From: JAKVAV01 sp964651785
GTDB taxonomy: Bacteria; Bacteroidota; Bacteroidia; Flavobacteriales_D; Cryomorphaceae
NCBI GenBank assembly: GCA_964651785.1
Contig: CAZYWJ010000001.1
Coordinates: forward strand, 122,211-186,210
DNA: 64,000 nucleotides
Reading direction: 5' to 3'
In this document: piece after piece, positions 16,491-24,547 of the stretch
Layout of the letters: the number at the start of each line of letters is the position of its first letter
Numbering within the stretch: the first letter of the stretch is position 1
Translations under genes and position numbers: made by a program
Notes under the pieces: model-generated
Seen by the model: the letters and a program-made list of their open reading frames with translations, nothing else
Told to the model about the DNA's origin: nothing
The model's database searches: none

Positions 16491-16529
16491 GGAGAAATAA
16501 GTATAGCGATATGCGTTTCCGATAATCAT
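16476..16529 (-). CDS. Tyr/Phe-rich leader peptide of phhA
   Basis: A 17-codon ORF, MIIGNAYRYTYFSFGSK, ending in TAG at 16478-16476. Five of its residues in an 8-residue stretch are aromatic: Tyr7, Tyr9, Tyr11, Phe12, Phe14. The ATG lies 4 nt after a consensus -7 box, so its mRNA is probably leaderless. A ribosome stalled at Tyr7 or Tyr9 would leave the antiterminator arm (16489-16480) free, whereas a ribosome at Tyr11, at the Phe codons or at the stop would cover part or all of it. This argues for tyrosine, the product of the hydroxylase, as the sensed amino acid. It is too short for usual gene calling. Confidence 0.75.
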   Translation of the reverse strand: MIIGNAYRYTYFSFGSK

Positions 16530-16533
16530 GCTT

Positions 16534-16563
16534 CAAATCTATGACGTTTTACTAAATAAGCAA
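16534..16563 (-). promoter_or_regulatory. Full Bacteroidota promoter TTG-N19-TAGATTTG of the phhA leader
   Basis: On the minus strand TTG (16563-16561), exactly 19 nt, then TAGATTTG (16541-16534), an exact consensus. The box ends 4 nt before the ATG of the leader peptide. Confidence 0.8.
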
Positions 16564-16660
16564 GTCAGCGTTTCACGAAAGGATATTTTTTTCTCATCTG
16601 ACCTTTTGGCCAATCGCCAATTTAAACTTGCTTTGTTGTAAATCAATTACAATCAAAAGC

Positions 16661-17962
16661 ATGTTCCGATTCTTGATTTTATTCATTTCAATACCCTGCA
16701 TCTCTGCGGCACAGGGTGGGTGGGAGTGGGAAGAACTTCCCTCAATGCCTGAGCCCGTTTCCAATAATGCGGTTGTCGAGGCTTTCGCCAATGATTCACT
16801 CTGTGTGTATAGTTTTACAGGAATAAGCGAAGGACTTGAGCCTTCGGATATTCATTTGAAATCTTGGAGATACAACACCGTAAATCAGGAATGGACTCAA
16901 CTTCCCGATGTCGATGATTTTCGAGGAAAGATTGCGGCAGGGGCTTCTACGGTTGGAAATATCATCTATCTGATTGGCGGTTACTACGTATTTGAAAATT
17001 TCAGTGAGCAGTCTTCAGAGAAGGTTCACCGCTTTGATGCGAATGCAAATGCCTGGCTTGAAGACGGAGCTGATATTCCCGTACCGATTGACGATCATGT
17101 CCAAGCCGTATGGCGCGACAGCCTGATATTTGTAATTACAGGCTGGAGCCAAAATACCAACGTCAATGATGTTCAGATTTACGATCCGTCTCAAAATGTT
17201 TGGGCGGCAGGCACGCCGACTCCCAACTCCAATGACTTTGAAGTTTTCGGAGCGTCAGGAGCCATTATCGGGGACACTATCTATTACTACGGCGGCACCA
17301 AAATTTCAGGGTTTAATTTTTTGGCTACGAATGAATTCAGAAAGGGTGTAATCAATCCTGAAAACCCGACTGAGATTGAATGGTCACTCTTGCCGCATGA
17401 CGAACTCCCTGACGGATACCGCATGGCGAGCTCTTTTTTTAATGACGAGCTTATTTGGTTCGGAGGTGCAGAAGTGGCCTACAATTTTGATGGCTTGGCT
17501 TATTCAGGCGGGGCCGTAGTTCAGCCACATCAGGAAATCCGAACCTATAACACCGATTCAGGAGAATGGACATTTTTTGAAGACTCACCCTTTGCAGTGA
17601 TGGATTTAAGAGGAGTTGCAAAAGTAAGTGAAGATGAATGGATTATTGCAGGTGGTATGACCAACGATGCTCTGGTGAGCAACGCGGTTTACAAAATCAG
17701 CAGAGCTACGGTATCTACAAATAATTCGGAGCAATCCGAGATTCAGATTTTCTGTTTCGATGATCAACTTTTCATTCGCAATTTACCTGAAGGGGATTTT
17801 CAACTTAGAATGTATGATACGACGGGGCGAATGATAGATAACAAAGATGTGTCGGGCCGATCGCATCAGATTTCCGTCAACTCGATTCCTGACGGGATTT
17901 ATCTGGTCTCAATTTCAGGTTCAAATGCGGGTGTAGCCAATTTTAAGATTGCGACCTTCTGA
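16661..17962 (+). CDS. Kelch-repeat protein with T9SS sorting domain
   Basis: 433 residues from the ATG at 16661 (signal peptide MFRFLILFISIPCISAAQ). The body consists of kelch-type blades: WRYNTVNQEWTQLPD, GNIIYLIGGYYV, HRFDANANAWLEDG, QIYDPSQNVWAAG, IGDTIYYYGG and EWIIAGGMTND, enough for one beta-propeller. The last ~75 residues are a T9SS C-terminal domain (FQLRMYDTTGRMIDNK, IPDGIYLVSISG). It is probably a secreted or surface protein that binds a partner or sugar. No catalytic motif is seen. Confidence 0.8.
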   Translation: MFRFLILFISIPCISAAQGGWEWEELPSMPEPVSNNAVVEAFANDSLCVYSFTGISEGLEPSDIHLKSWRYNTVNQEWTQLPDVDDFRGKIAAGASTVGNIIYLIGGYYVFENFSEQSSEKVHRFDANANAWLEDGADIPVPIDDHVQAVWRDSLIFVITGWSQNTNVNDVQIYDPSQNVWAAGTPTPNSNDFEVFGASGAIIGDTIYYYGGTKISGFNFLATNEFRKGVINPENPTEIEWSLLPHDELPDGYRMASSFFNDELIWFGGAEVAYNFDGLAYSGGAVVQPHQEIRTYNTDSGEWTFFEDSPFAVMDLRGVAKVSEDEWIIAGGMTNDALVSNAVYKISRATVSTNNSEQSEIQIFCFDDQLFIRNLPEGDFQLRMYDTTGRMIDNKDVSGRSHQISVNSIPDGIYLVSISGSNAGVANFKIATF

Positions 17963-18067
17963 GAATTTAAACACAGTTTTATTGAGCGGGGTTCTGATCG
18001 AAAAATCTTGGCAGGACTTTTATCCCTTTGAAATATTTGATTTCTTCGCGCGATTAATTTCACAAAA

Positions 18068-18718
18068 TTGGAATACCCAACAGAACTGACGGGGCAGGAA
18101 ATTGCAGGGATTTATATTCACGAACCGGGGGCGCTGGTTTCAAATTTTGCCATTGCCGTTACCTGTTTGATTATTGCTTATCGGCACCGAGATACTGATT
18201 CGAAATCCGCACGGTTCTGGGCTTTATTTGTAATTTGTTTGGGAATAGCTGCCGCCGGAGGTGTGATTAGTCACGGTTTCCCGATACATATTTCACCTTC
18301 CCAATTTTTCGGCATATGGTGGTTTAAAAACACCTTCGTTCTCTTGGCAAACTTGTTTGCTACGTTGGCAGTATTTTCTCTCACAAAATTCTCGGAGCGC
18401 AGGCTATTGTTGATTCTAGGTTTCAAATTCGTTCTGCTCTCTGCCCTGCTTTTCATCACGTTTGATTTCCTGCCCGCCGTAGTCGATCTGGCTTTGACAT
18501 ACTTTGCCATTCTTGCCATTACCTGGAGCAGAACTGAGACGAAGGGCGTAAAATATCTGAAGCTATCTTTTCTGATCGCATTGGTTTCGGGCTTCTTCTA
18601 TTTGTTTCCCTTCAGTTTGTTTAATGATTGGTTTACAAATAAGGATGCAGTTCACGTCTTCGCCATTATCAGCCTCATTCTGGTTTCCAAAGCCATCCGT
18701 CAGATGGAATCCTTTTGA
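18068..18718 (+). CDS. Multi-pass membrane protein, DUF6962-like
   Basis: 216 residues, with about six or seven hydrophobic segments: SNFAIAVTCLIIAY, FWALFVICLGIAAAGGVI, NTFVLLANLFATLAVF, LLILGFKFVLLSALLFI, VVDLALTYFAILAI, LSFLIALVSGFFYLF and VHVFAIISLILVS. Conserved polar residues are in YIHEPGALVSN near the N-terminus and a His in ISHGFP. The start is TTG at 18068 since no ATG fits. I believe it belongs to the DUF6962 family by its HEPGAL...HGF pattern, but function is unknown. Confidence 0.6.
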   Translation: MEYPTELTGQEIAGIYIHEPGALVSNFAIAVTCLIIAYRHRDTDSKSARFWALFVICLGIAAAGGVISHGFPIHISPSQFFGIWWFKNTFVLLANLFATLAVFSLTKFSERRLLLILGFKFVLLSALLFITFDFLPAVVDLALTYFAILAITWSRTETKGVKYLKLSFLIALVSGFFYLFPFSLFNDWFTNKDAVHVFAIISLILVSKAIRQMESF

Positions 18719-18727
18719 TATTTAGGT

Positions 18728-18735
18728 TATATTTG
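18728..18735 (+). promoter_or_regulatory. -7 promoter box TATATTTG of the deiminase gene
   Basis: Exact TAnnTTTG match 23 nt before the ATG at 18759, just after the stop of the upstream membrane protein gene, so the deiminase gene has its own promoter. Confidence 0.6.
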
Positions 18736-18758
18736 AGGCCCAATCAAAATTGTGTAAG

Positions 18759-21260
18759 ATGAATTCATTCAGAACTTTCGTGGCTTTTGCCACCCTGTTA
18801 TTTTCTATGAATGTCGTGGCTCAGGATGAGCTTCTACCAAAATTTCCAACCCAAGCTGAGCGATCCTACATGGAAGCAAAAGCTGCAGCGTTAAATTCGA
18901 AAAGTAAACCTGAGAGACCGGGCAGTAGCAACGACGCTAAGGCAGGTCCCGATAGTTGTGAGGACTATTGCGGAGTAGAAGCTCCGGCCGGATGCTGGTG
19001 TGATGATCAATGTCAGGGATTTGGAGATTGTTGCGATGATTACGAAGAGTTTTGTCTGAATCAGAATTTTACGCCTACTCCGGCCGACTTGGTGGTACCG
19101 GGTGAGTTTGAAGAATCTCAAGCTGTTTTGCTTCGCTGGACGGGAAATAATTCAAGCAATTCATTCAAAAGACTTTATGCTGAATTGATTGATGCCATTC
19201 AGCAAGAAGTTCCCGTTTGGATAATGATTGGAAGTAGCTCTGATAGTACCGGAGTGAAGAATAATCTGGCTAATTACGGAGTGACCCTCAGTAATTATGA
19301 GTTTTTAATCGTTCCCACGAATTCGATTTGGACCAGAGACTATGGACCTTGGGGTTTTTATTACACCGAGGATGACAGTCTCGCTATGATCGATATGCAG
19401 TATTATTCATCTCGACCATTGGATAACGCCATTCCCGCTTTTATAGCAGGATACATGGGGCTTGACCATTACACTTCGGAAATCAGACACGAAGGCGGAA
19501 ACCTGATGGTGGACGGTTTCGGACATGCTTTCCATACCACCTCTTTATTTCAAAATAATTCCAACTTTTTAGGTTGGTCTACTGAAACGACTCGTCAGGT
19601 GCACGAAGAATTATTCAGAACTACGGAGGTGACCGAACCTACACGACTGCAATGTGACGGGGGAACGGGGCATATTGATATGTGGTCCAAATTGATAGAT
19701 GAAGAAACGATTATCGTTTCCGAATATCCTTCGGCCGTAACGGCCATTGATAAAACGATCATTGAAGACAATGTATCGCTTTACAATACCAAGACATCCG
19801 TTTATGGCTCACCCTTTAAAATCGTCCGCCTACCGATGCCCCTTGCGGATAACGGAAGTTTTTACACCAGCTGCAATCAAATAGATAACGATGCACGTGG
19901 TTTTGTAAATGGCTTATTTGTAAACAAGACCTTGATCGTTCCGATTTATTCAAATGAGAATAGCCCTGCTGCCAATCAGGCATATGATGAAGCAGCTCTG
20001 GATTTAATCAGAGAAGCATTACCGGGATACAATGTCGTAGGAATTGATTCTCGCCCGTTGACTCCATTGGGAGGTGCGATTCACTGCATTACGATGCAAA
20101 TTCCCGCCGACAATCCGATTCGCTTCTTCCATCCTAAGGTGGCCGGACTGCAAACGGCGCGCCCCAACTACCACATTTTAGCTGAAATTTCGAATAGAAG
20201 CGGAATTGCTGATGCTTCTTGCTTTTGGAAAATAAAGGGTGAATCGACTTGGAACGAAATACCTTTGGCTGACAGTGCCGGTTTTTTTGTCGGAAATATT
20301 ACAAATCAAGGATTCACCGTTTCTGATACGATTTTGTACTACTTGGATGCTACATCCAATAATGGAAAGAACGCAACCAAGCCTATCGTAGCACCTGAAG
20401 GATATTACTCGTTCTTTTTTGACGAAAACTTCAACGGTGGCGGAGATTGCGACATACCGAACGGTTTGTTTACATCGAACATTACGTATAACAGCGCTCG
20501 ATTAAATTGGACTCAAGTGCCATCCGCCACCAGTTATACCATCGAAGGTGGAGTAGTAGGAGGCGGAACTACTACACTGACTGTAAATGCTCCTGCCGAT
20601 TTCAGACAGATAAACAATATCCTGCAGCCCGGCTCGACTTATGAGTGGAGAATCAGAGCAAATTGTGACGGCGAAAGTTCTGAATTTTCTCTTCCGGTAC
20701 AGTTTACAACGAATTGCGGAGCACCTGAGAATCTTTCGACTATTAATGTGACGACAAATTCGGCTACCTTCCAATGGGATGCCGTGCCGGGTGCATTCGG
20801 TTACCAAATCAGAGGTGGCGTAGTAGGTGGCGGCATGGCTAGTGTAAATGTCGGTGCATCTACAACCTCATTTAACACTCCAACACTTCAATCCGGAGCG
20901 AACTATCAATGGAAGGTGCGCGCCTATTGCAATTCAACGTTGAGCCAGGCTTCGCCTTGGAGTGCTGATGAATTTTTTACCACCGGCTCAGGGCTGGTAG
21001 AGGTGCCGACTGATCAGCCGTCAGCGAAAGTATTCCCAAACCCGAATACGGGTAGTTTCAGATTGGTTGTAGAGAATGCAAGCCCGTCTTCTCAGGTTAT
21101 TCTTTATGATCTGATGGGTAGAATGGTTTTATCTACGCAATTGCAAGGAGCTACTGATGGCATAGGTGTGATGGAATTTTCCGGTATTACCGAAGGGGTA
21201 TATCTCCTGAAGGTTGAAGAAAATGGTAAGTCAGATATGCTGAAAGTATTTGTGCGCTAA
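18759..21260 (+). CDS. Secreted peptidylarginine/agmatine deiminase-family enzyme with somatomedin-B domain and T9SS signal
   Basis: 833 residues. Signal peptide (1-22); then a compact eight-cysteine module at 67-99 with Cys spacing C-3-C-7-C-1-C-3-C-5-CC-6-C, matching somatomedin-B domains; then a PF04371-type deiminase domain (about 115-460). Catalytic hallmarks are IWTRDYGPWGF, RHEGGNLMVDG, GGTGHIDMWSKL and the nucleophile Cys in GGAIHCITMQIP. Two fibronectin III-like domains follow, each with an IxGGVVGGG strand, then a T9SS sorting domain (FPNPNTGSFRL). The Porphyromonas gingivalis peptidylarginine deiminase is also a T9SS cargo of this fold, so citrullination of proteins or peptides outside the cell is likely. 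Free agmatine is the alternative substrate. Confidence 0.85.
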   Translation: MNSFRTFVAFATLLFSMNVVAQDELLPKFPTQAERSYMEAKAAALNSKSKPERPGSSNDAKAGPDSCEDYCGVEAPAGCWCDDQCQGFGDCCDDYEEFCLNQNFTPTPADLVVPGEFEESQAVLLRWTGNNSSNSFKRLYAELIDAIQQEVPVWIMIGSSSDSTGVKNNLANYGVTLSNYEFLIVPTNSIWTRDYGPWGFYYTEDDSLAMIDMQYYSSRPLDNAIPAFIAGYMGLDHYTSEIRHEGGNLMVDGFGHAFHTTSLFQNNSNFLGWSTETTRQVHEELFRTTEVTEPTRLQCDGGTGHIDMWSKLIDEETIIVSEYPSAVTAIDKTIIEDNVSLYNTKTSVYGSPFKIVRLPMPLADNGSFYTSCNQIDNDARGFVNGLFVNKTLIVPIYSNENSPAANQAYDEAALDLIREALPGYNVVGIDSRPLTPLGGAIHCITMQIPADNPIRFFHPKVAGLQTARPNYHILAEISNRSGIADASCFWKIKGESTWNEIPLADSAGFFVGNITNQGFTVSDTILYYLDATSNNGKNATKPIVAPEGYYSFFFDENFNGGGDCDIPNGLFTSNITYNSARLNWTQVPSATSYTIEGGVVGGGTTTLTVNAPADFRQINNILQPGSTYEWRIRANCDGESSEFSLPVQFTTNCGAPENLSTINVTTNSATFQWDAVPGAFGYQIRGGVVGGGMASVNVGASTTSFNTPTLQSGANYQWKVRAYCNSTLSQASPWSADEFFTTGSGLVEVPTDQPSAKVFPNPNTGSFRLVVENASPSSQVILYDLMGRMVLSTQLQGATDGIGVMEFSGITEGVYLLKVEENGKSDMLKVFVR

Positions 21261-21838
21261 TCTGAACATGGAGTCGGGTTGGGAGCAACATCCTCTTCCA
21301 TTCCAAACCATACGGTTGCGAAATTTCCGTGAATGGCGACACCTACAGCTTTCCATTTCGCTTTCGCAAAGGACATTTTGTTCAAAATAACATTACTATG
21401 CCCGGGACTGTCAAGCCACATTTCAATGGCAGTGTCGGGCTTTATTTCTTCTTCAGGGTTCTCACTCGTTTGCCAATAGGCTACTATCTCAAATCCGTCG
21501 GAATCATAATCGGTAAGCTCTGAAGGTTTTTTCCACATACATTCCGCATTGGAGTGATCAGAGCGATAACAGCACGCTGTCCAAGTACCTTTATCAGACC
21601 AAGAATGCATGTTGCAGTTTTTATTGTCAAAAGGTTCGTTTTCCGACAGATCAATGGCATGCGATTTAGCTACCAAAGAAAGACTACCTGATAGCGGAAT
21701 GCTTTCCATACCTTCCTTTGCGCGTATCTCGTTGATGAGTTCGTAGAGTTTGATTTCATTCGCCGAAAGGCAAATCTCTGTAGAAGAGGAAGTCGGTCCG
21801 AACTGGCAAAGTAGAATAGTGAGGATATAAGTGAACAT
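21257..21838 (-). CDS. CAP-domain (SCP/PR-1-like) secreted protein
   Basis: 193 residues from the ATG at 21838 (signal MFTYILTILLCQFGPTSSS). The CAP domain shows ELINEIRAKEGMESIPLSGSLSLVAKSHAIDLSE, the His in NMHSWSD, the acid in GFEIVAYW and the second His in DSPGHSNVILN, which together form the usual CAP cavity. Several Cys residues (NCNMH, ACCYR, AECMW, TPCSD) suggest disulfides. Proteins of this family are secreted; their bacterial role is mostly unknown. Its end overlaps the convergent deiminase gene by 4 bp. Confidence 0.82.
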   Translation of the reverse strand: MFTYILTILLCQFGPTSSSTEICLSANEIKLYELINEIRAKEGMESIPLSGSLSLVAKSHAIDLSENEPFDNKNCNMHSWSDKGTWTACCYRSDHSNAECMWKKPSELTDYDSDGFEIVAYWQTSENPEEEIKPDTAIEMWLDSPGHSNVILNKMSFAKAKWKAVGVAIHGNFATVWFGMEEDVAPNPTPCSD

Positions 21839-21958
21839 GACAAAACTTTCACAATCAACGCGCAAACTGAACCGATTATTTTAAGCTCTCCGTTGAGGCT
21901 GGCATAGTGAATTCTTTCATCGTACATTTGAAAAACAGCAAATAGATTAAGGTAAAAA

Positions 21959-22597
21959 ATGCGAATTGTTTACGTTTATGACGCCCTTTGTGGCTGGTGT
22001 TACGGATTTAGTCCGGTCATTAATCGCTTGTATGAAAAATACAAGTCGAAGCTCGGAATCGAAGTGGTTTCAGGCGGTATGATTTTGGGTAAAAAAAGCG
22101 GACCGGTGGGAAAAGTAGCCGCTTATATCTCTGAGGCTTACAAGCAGGTGGAAGATAAAACGGGTGTTGAGTTCGGTTCAGCATTTTTGGAAGGAACATT
22201 AAAAGAGGGTAAGGTGGTATTCGACTCGTTTCCTCCGGCAAAAGCTTTGAAAATTGTAAAGGAGCTGAAAGATGTCAGAACCTTGCCTTACGCGACGGAT
22301 ATCCAAAAGGCCATTTATTACGATGGTGCTGATCCGAGTAATGTCGATTTATACAAAGACTTGGCGTCGGCTCACGGCATTTCTGTGAAAGATTTTGAAA
22401 TCTTGTGGTCATCACCGGATTATCAGGTAAGAACCCATGAGGAATTTATTTTTGCTCAACAGCTAAACGTGACCGGTTATCCCACGGTTTTTATAGAAGA
22501 AGATAGCACATATCACTTGTTGGCTCGCGGATATACGTCTTACAAGGTACTGCGCGATCGCTTGGAGCATTTAGTAGGTTTTGCCGAATCGCGGTAG
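21959..22597 (+). CDS. DsbA-family thioredoxin-fold oxidoreductase (cytoplasmic)
   Basis: 212 residues. The active-site CGWC is at residues 11-14 right after the first strand (MRIVYVYDALCGWCYGF), and the cis-Pro loop is VTGYPTVFIEE, with the alpha-helical insert typical of DsbA/FrnE/HCCA isomerase-type proteins in between. There is no signal peptide, which places it in the cytoplasm, where FrnE-like proteins act as disulfide isomerases or in redox stress. The exact substrate is unknown. Confidence 0.85.
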   Translation: MRIVYVYDALCGWCYGFSPVINRLYEKYKSKLGIEVVSGGMILGKKSGPVGKVAAYISEAYKQVEDKTGVEFGSAFLEGTLKEGKVVFDSFPPAKALKIVKELKDVRTLPYATDIQKAIYYDGADPSNVDLYKDLASAHGISVKDFEILWSSPDYQVRTHEEFIFAQQLNVTGYPTVFIEEDSTYHLLARGYTSYKVLRDRLEHLVGFAESR

Positions 22598-22607
22598 ATG
22601 GCAGCGC

Positions 22608-23621
22608 TTAGAGCTTAAGGCGATCTTTCAGTTCTTTGATTTCTTCGGGATTTCCAAAGAAGAAAATCTTGCTTTCATCCGAAACTTGAAAATCCTTGGA
22701 AGGATTCATGATGTAATCGAAATCGGGTGACATGATACCCACCACTTTACAATCCGTCTCTAACGCATCAATAATTCCACCCACGTTCTTAGGTGATTCC
22801 GAGCAGGGCAATCGCTCAACATCTACTTCAAAAAGGTAAGTGTTATCGCCTTCCTTCAACGAAATGCTATCGATAAAGCGATTGATGTTGTGGTCTATAA
22901 TAAAGCCAGCCATCCTGGCTCCACCTACCTTATCAGGCATTATGACAACATTTGCTCCGGCTATTTTGAGTTTCGATTCGGAAGAATCCTGATTGCATCG
23001 ACTCACGATTTTTATGTCACTATTGAGCTCGCGAGCCGTGAGTACAACGAAGACATTGTCCGTATCTTTGGGAAGTGCCGTAACCAAAGCTGCTGCTCTA
23101 TCAATACCTGCCTGGAGCAGAGCTTCTTCTTCGGTAGCATCACCTTCAATATATAGCAATCCTTCATCTTGCAGTCGGTCGGTCACCTCAGGACGTTTTT
23201 CTATAATTACCACACTGCGGTTATCGGCCAGAAGATTTTTAAGTGATTCTTTACCGTTTCTTCCGGCGCCACAAAGCACCACATGGCCTTCAAGATTTTT
23301 TATTCTGCTGTCCATTTTATACTTTTTAAAGTAGCGTTGGAAAGTACCCGTAATGATATAACTAGAGAGTGAAGATAGGGTATAGGCAAAGGTACCGAAG
23401 CTTACCAAAATCAGTAGTGTGGTGAAATATCTTCCCGGGAGGCTCAAATCACGCACCTCTTTAAACCCTACGGTCGAAACGGTAATCACGGTCATATATA
23501 GAGCTTCCGAAAAAGTATATCCTTCGATGACTATGAAACCCACAATTCCCAAGGCAAAAATGCCCAGAATGATGGCCAGAGCATAGTAGAGTTCTTTGAG
23601 GTATTTGAAGCTGGGCAACAT
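22608..23621 (-). CDS. Two-TM potassium channel with RCK/TrkA domains
   Basis: 337 residues. Two transmembrane helices (about 12-33 and 65-90) flank a pore loop MTVITVSTVGFKEV; the filter at residues 50-55 is TVGFKE instead of TVGYGD. Then come an RCK NAD-binding domain (VVLCGAGRNGKESL at 114-127, IEGDATEEEALLQAGI) and a TrkA-C domain. The design is that of MthK-like channels gated by a cytoplasmic ligand ring. The unusual filter leaves its ion selectivity open. It starts 26 bp after the lipid kinase gene and may be in the same transcript. Confidence 0.86.
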   Translation of the reverse strand: MLPSFKYLKELYYALAIILGIFALGIVGFIVIEGYTFSEALYMTVITVSTVGFKEVRDLSLPGRYFTTLLILVSFGTFAYTLSSLSSYIITGTFQRYFKKYKMDSRIKNLEGHVVLCGAGRNGKESLKNLLADNRSVVIIEKRPEVTDRLQDEGLLYIEGDATEEEALLQAGIDRAAALVTALPKDTDNVFVVLTARELNSDIKIVSRCNQDSSESKLKIAGANVVIMPDKVGGARMAGFIIDHNINRFIDSISLKEGDNTYLFEVDVERLPCSESPKNVGGIIDALETDCKVVGIMSPDFDYIMNPSKDFQVSDESKIFFFGNPEEIKELKDRLKL

Positions 23622-23647
23622 GATTTAATTTGCCAATGATAACACTT

Positions 23648-24547
23648 TCAGGAAGTAAATGAGTTCTCTGAAGATATAACGACGGGAAAATGAGCTTTCA
23701 AAAGTTGAATGGAAATTTCTTTAAACTCTCCTTGAGGCTCACCGTCAAGCTGCAGTTCTCGAGGCTTGTCTAAGCTAAGTTTGGCATCACTTAGTTTTAA
23801 GACTTCGGTATTTTGATCTTCTGCTATTTCGCGATTAAAGATGGTCAGCCCTTTTTTGATGACCGTTGAGAAATCCATTTTATAAATCAAAACAATTTCG
23901 AACTTTCCGTCGAAGGGGTTACCATCTTTGGTAAGGTAGACGCCCGTTCCGTATTGCCTGCAATTGCCCAGGCCAACCATTACAACATTTCCGTCAAAGA
24001 CGGTTTCTCCCTGGGTTTGTACTTTGAGTGAAAAGGGTTCGGCTTCTGCCAATGCTCGTGTAAGGTATTTGGCGTAAGTCAACATCCCGCGGTTTTCGTC
24101 CTCATCATACATTTGAACAATCTCAGCATTGATTCCGACATCGCCCAAGTGAGCACAAAACTTATCACCATTCACACAGATGACGTCCATGTGTCTGACC
24201 TCCGAGGTATCGAGAAAAAAATCCAATGCTTCTTCGTGATTTTTCGGGATACCCAATTCCATGGCAAGCCCGTTGGCTGACCCCATTGGTATTAACCCAA
24301 CAGGAATATTTTTTCCTTCCACAGCCGTGCAACAAAGTATAAAATTGCCATCTCCTCCCAAACTCAATATTCGATCAGGCCGATTTTTTTTCACCTCGCT
24401 TTGTATTTTCTTTTCGTCATTCTCCCCGGTAGTTTCGAAAATATTTACTGCATGACCCGCTAGTTCGCAACGTTTAGTCGCGATTCTTGTAAACTCTTCC
24501 TTATCAATATCACCTGAAATGGGATTAACTACGAACTGAATATTCAC
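23648..24547 (-). CDS. Diacylglycerol/lipid kinase family protein
   Basis: 299 residues. The DAGK catalytic domain begins FVVNPISGDIDK and has the nucleotide-binding LGGDGNFILCC (GGDGN at 64-68, usually GGDGT), then GLIPMGSANGLAMELGIP and the conserved acidic GDVGINAEIV. Soluble bacterial members (DgkB, YegS) phosphorylate diacylglycerol or related lipids. It overlaps the upstream App1-like phosphatase gene by 23 bp, which couples it to an enzyme acting in the opposite direction on phosphatidate. Confidence 0.87.
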   Translation of the reverse strand: MNIQFVVNPISGDIDKEEFTRIATKRCELAGHAVNIFETTGENDEKKIQSEVKKNRPDRILSLGGDGNFILCCTAVEGKNIPVGLIPMGSANGLAMELGIPKNHEEALDFFLDTSEVRHMDVICVNGDKFCAHLGDVGINAEIVQMYDEDENRGMLTYAKYLTRALAEAEPFSLKVQTQGETVFDGNVVMVGLGNCRQYGTGVYLTKDGNPFDGKFEIVLIYKMDFSTVIKKGLTIFNREIAEDQNTEVLKLSDAKLSLDKPRELQLDGEPQGEFKEISIQLLKAHFPVVISSENSFTS

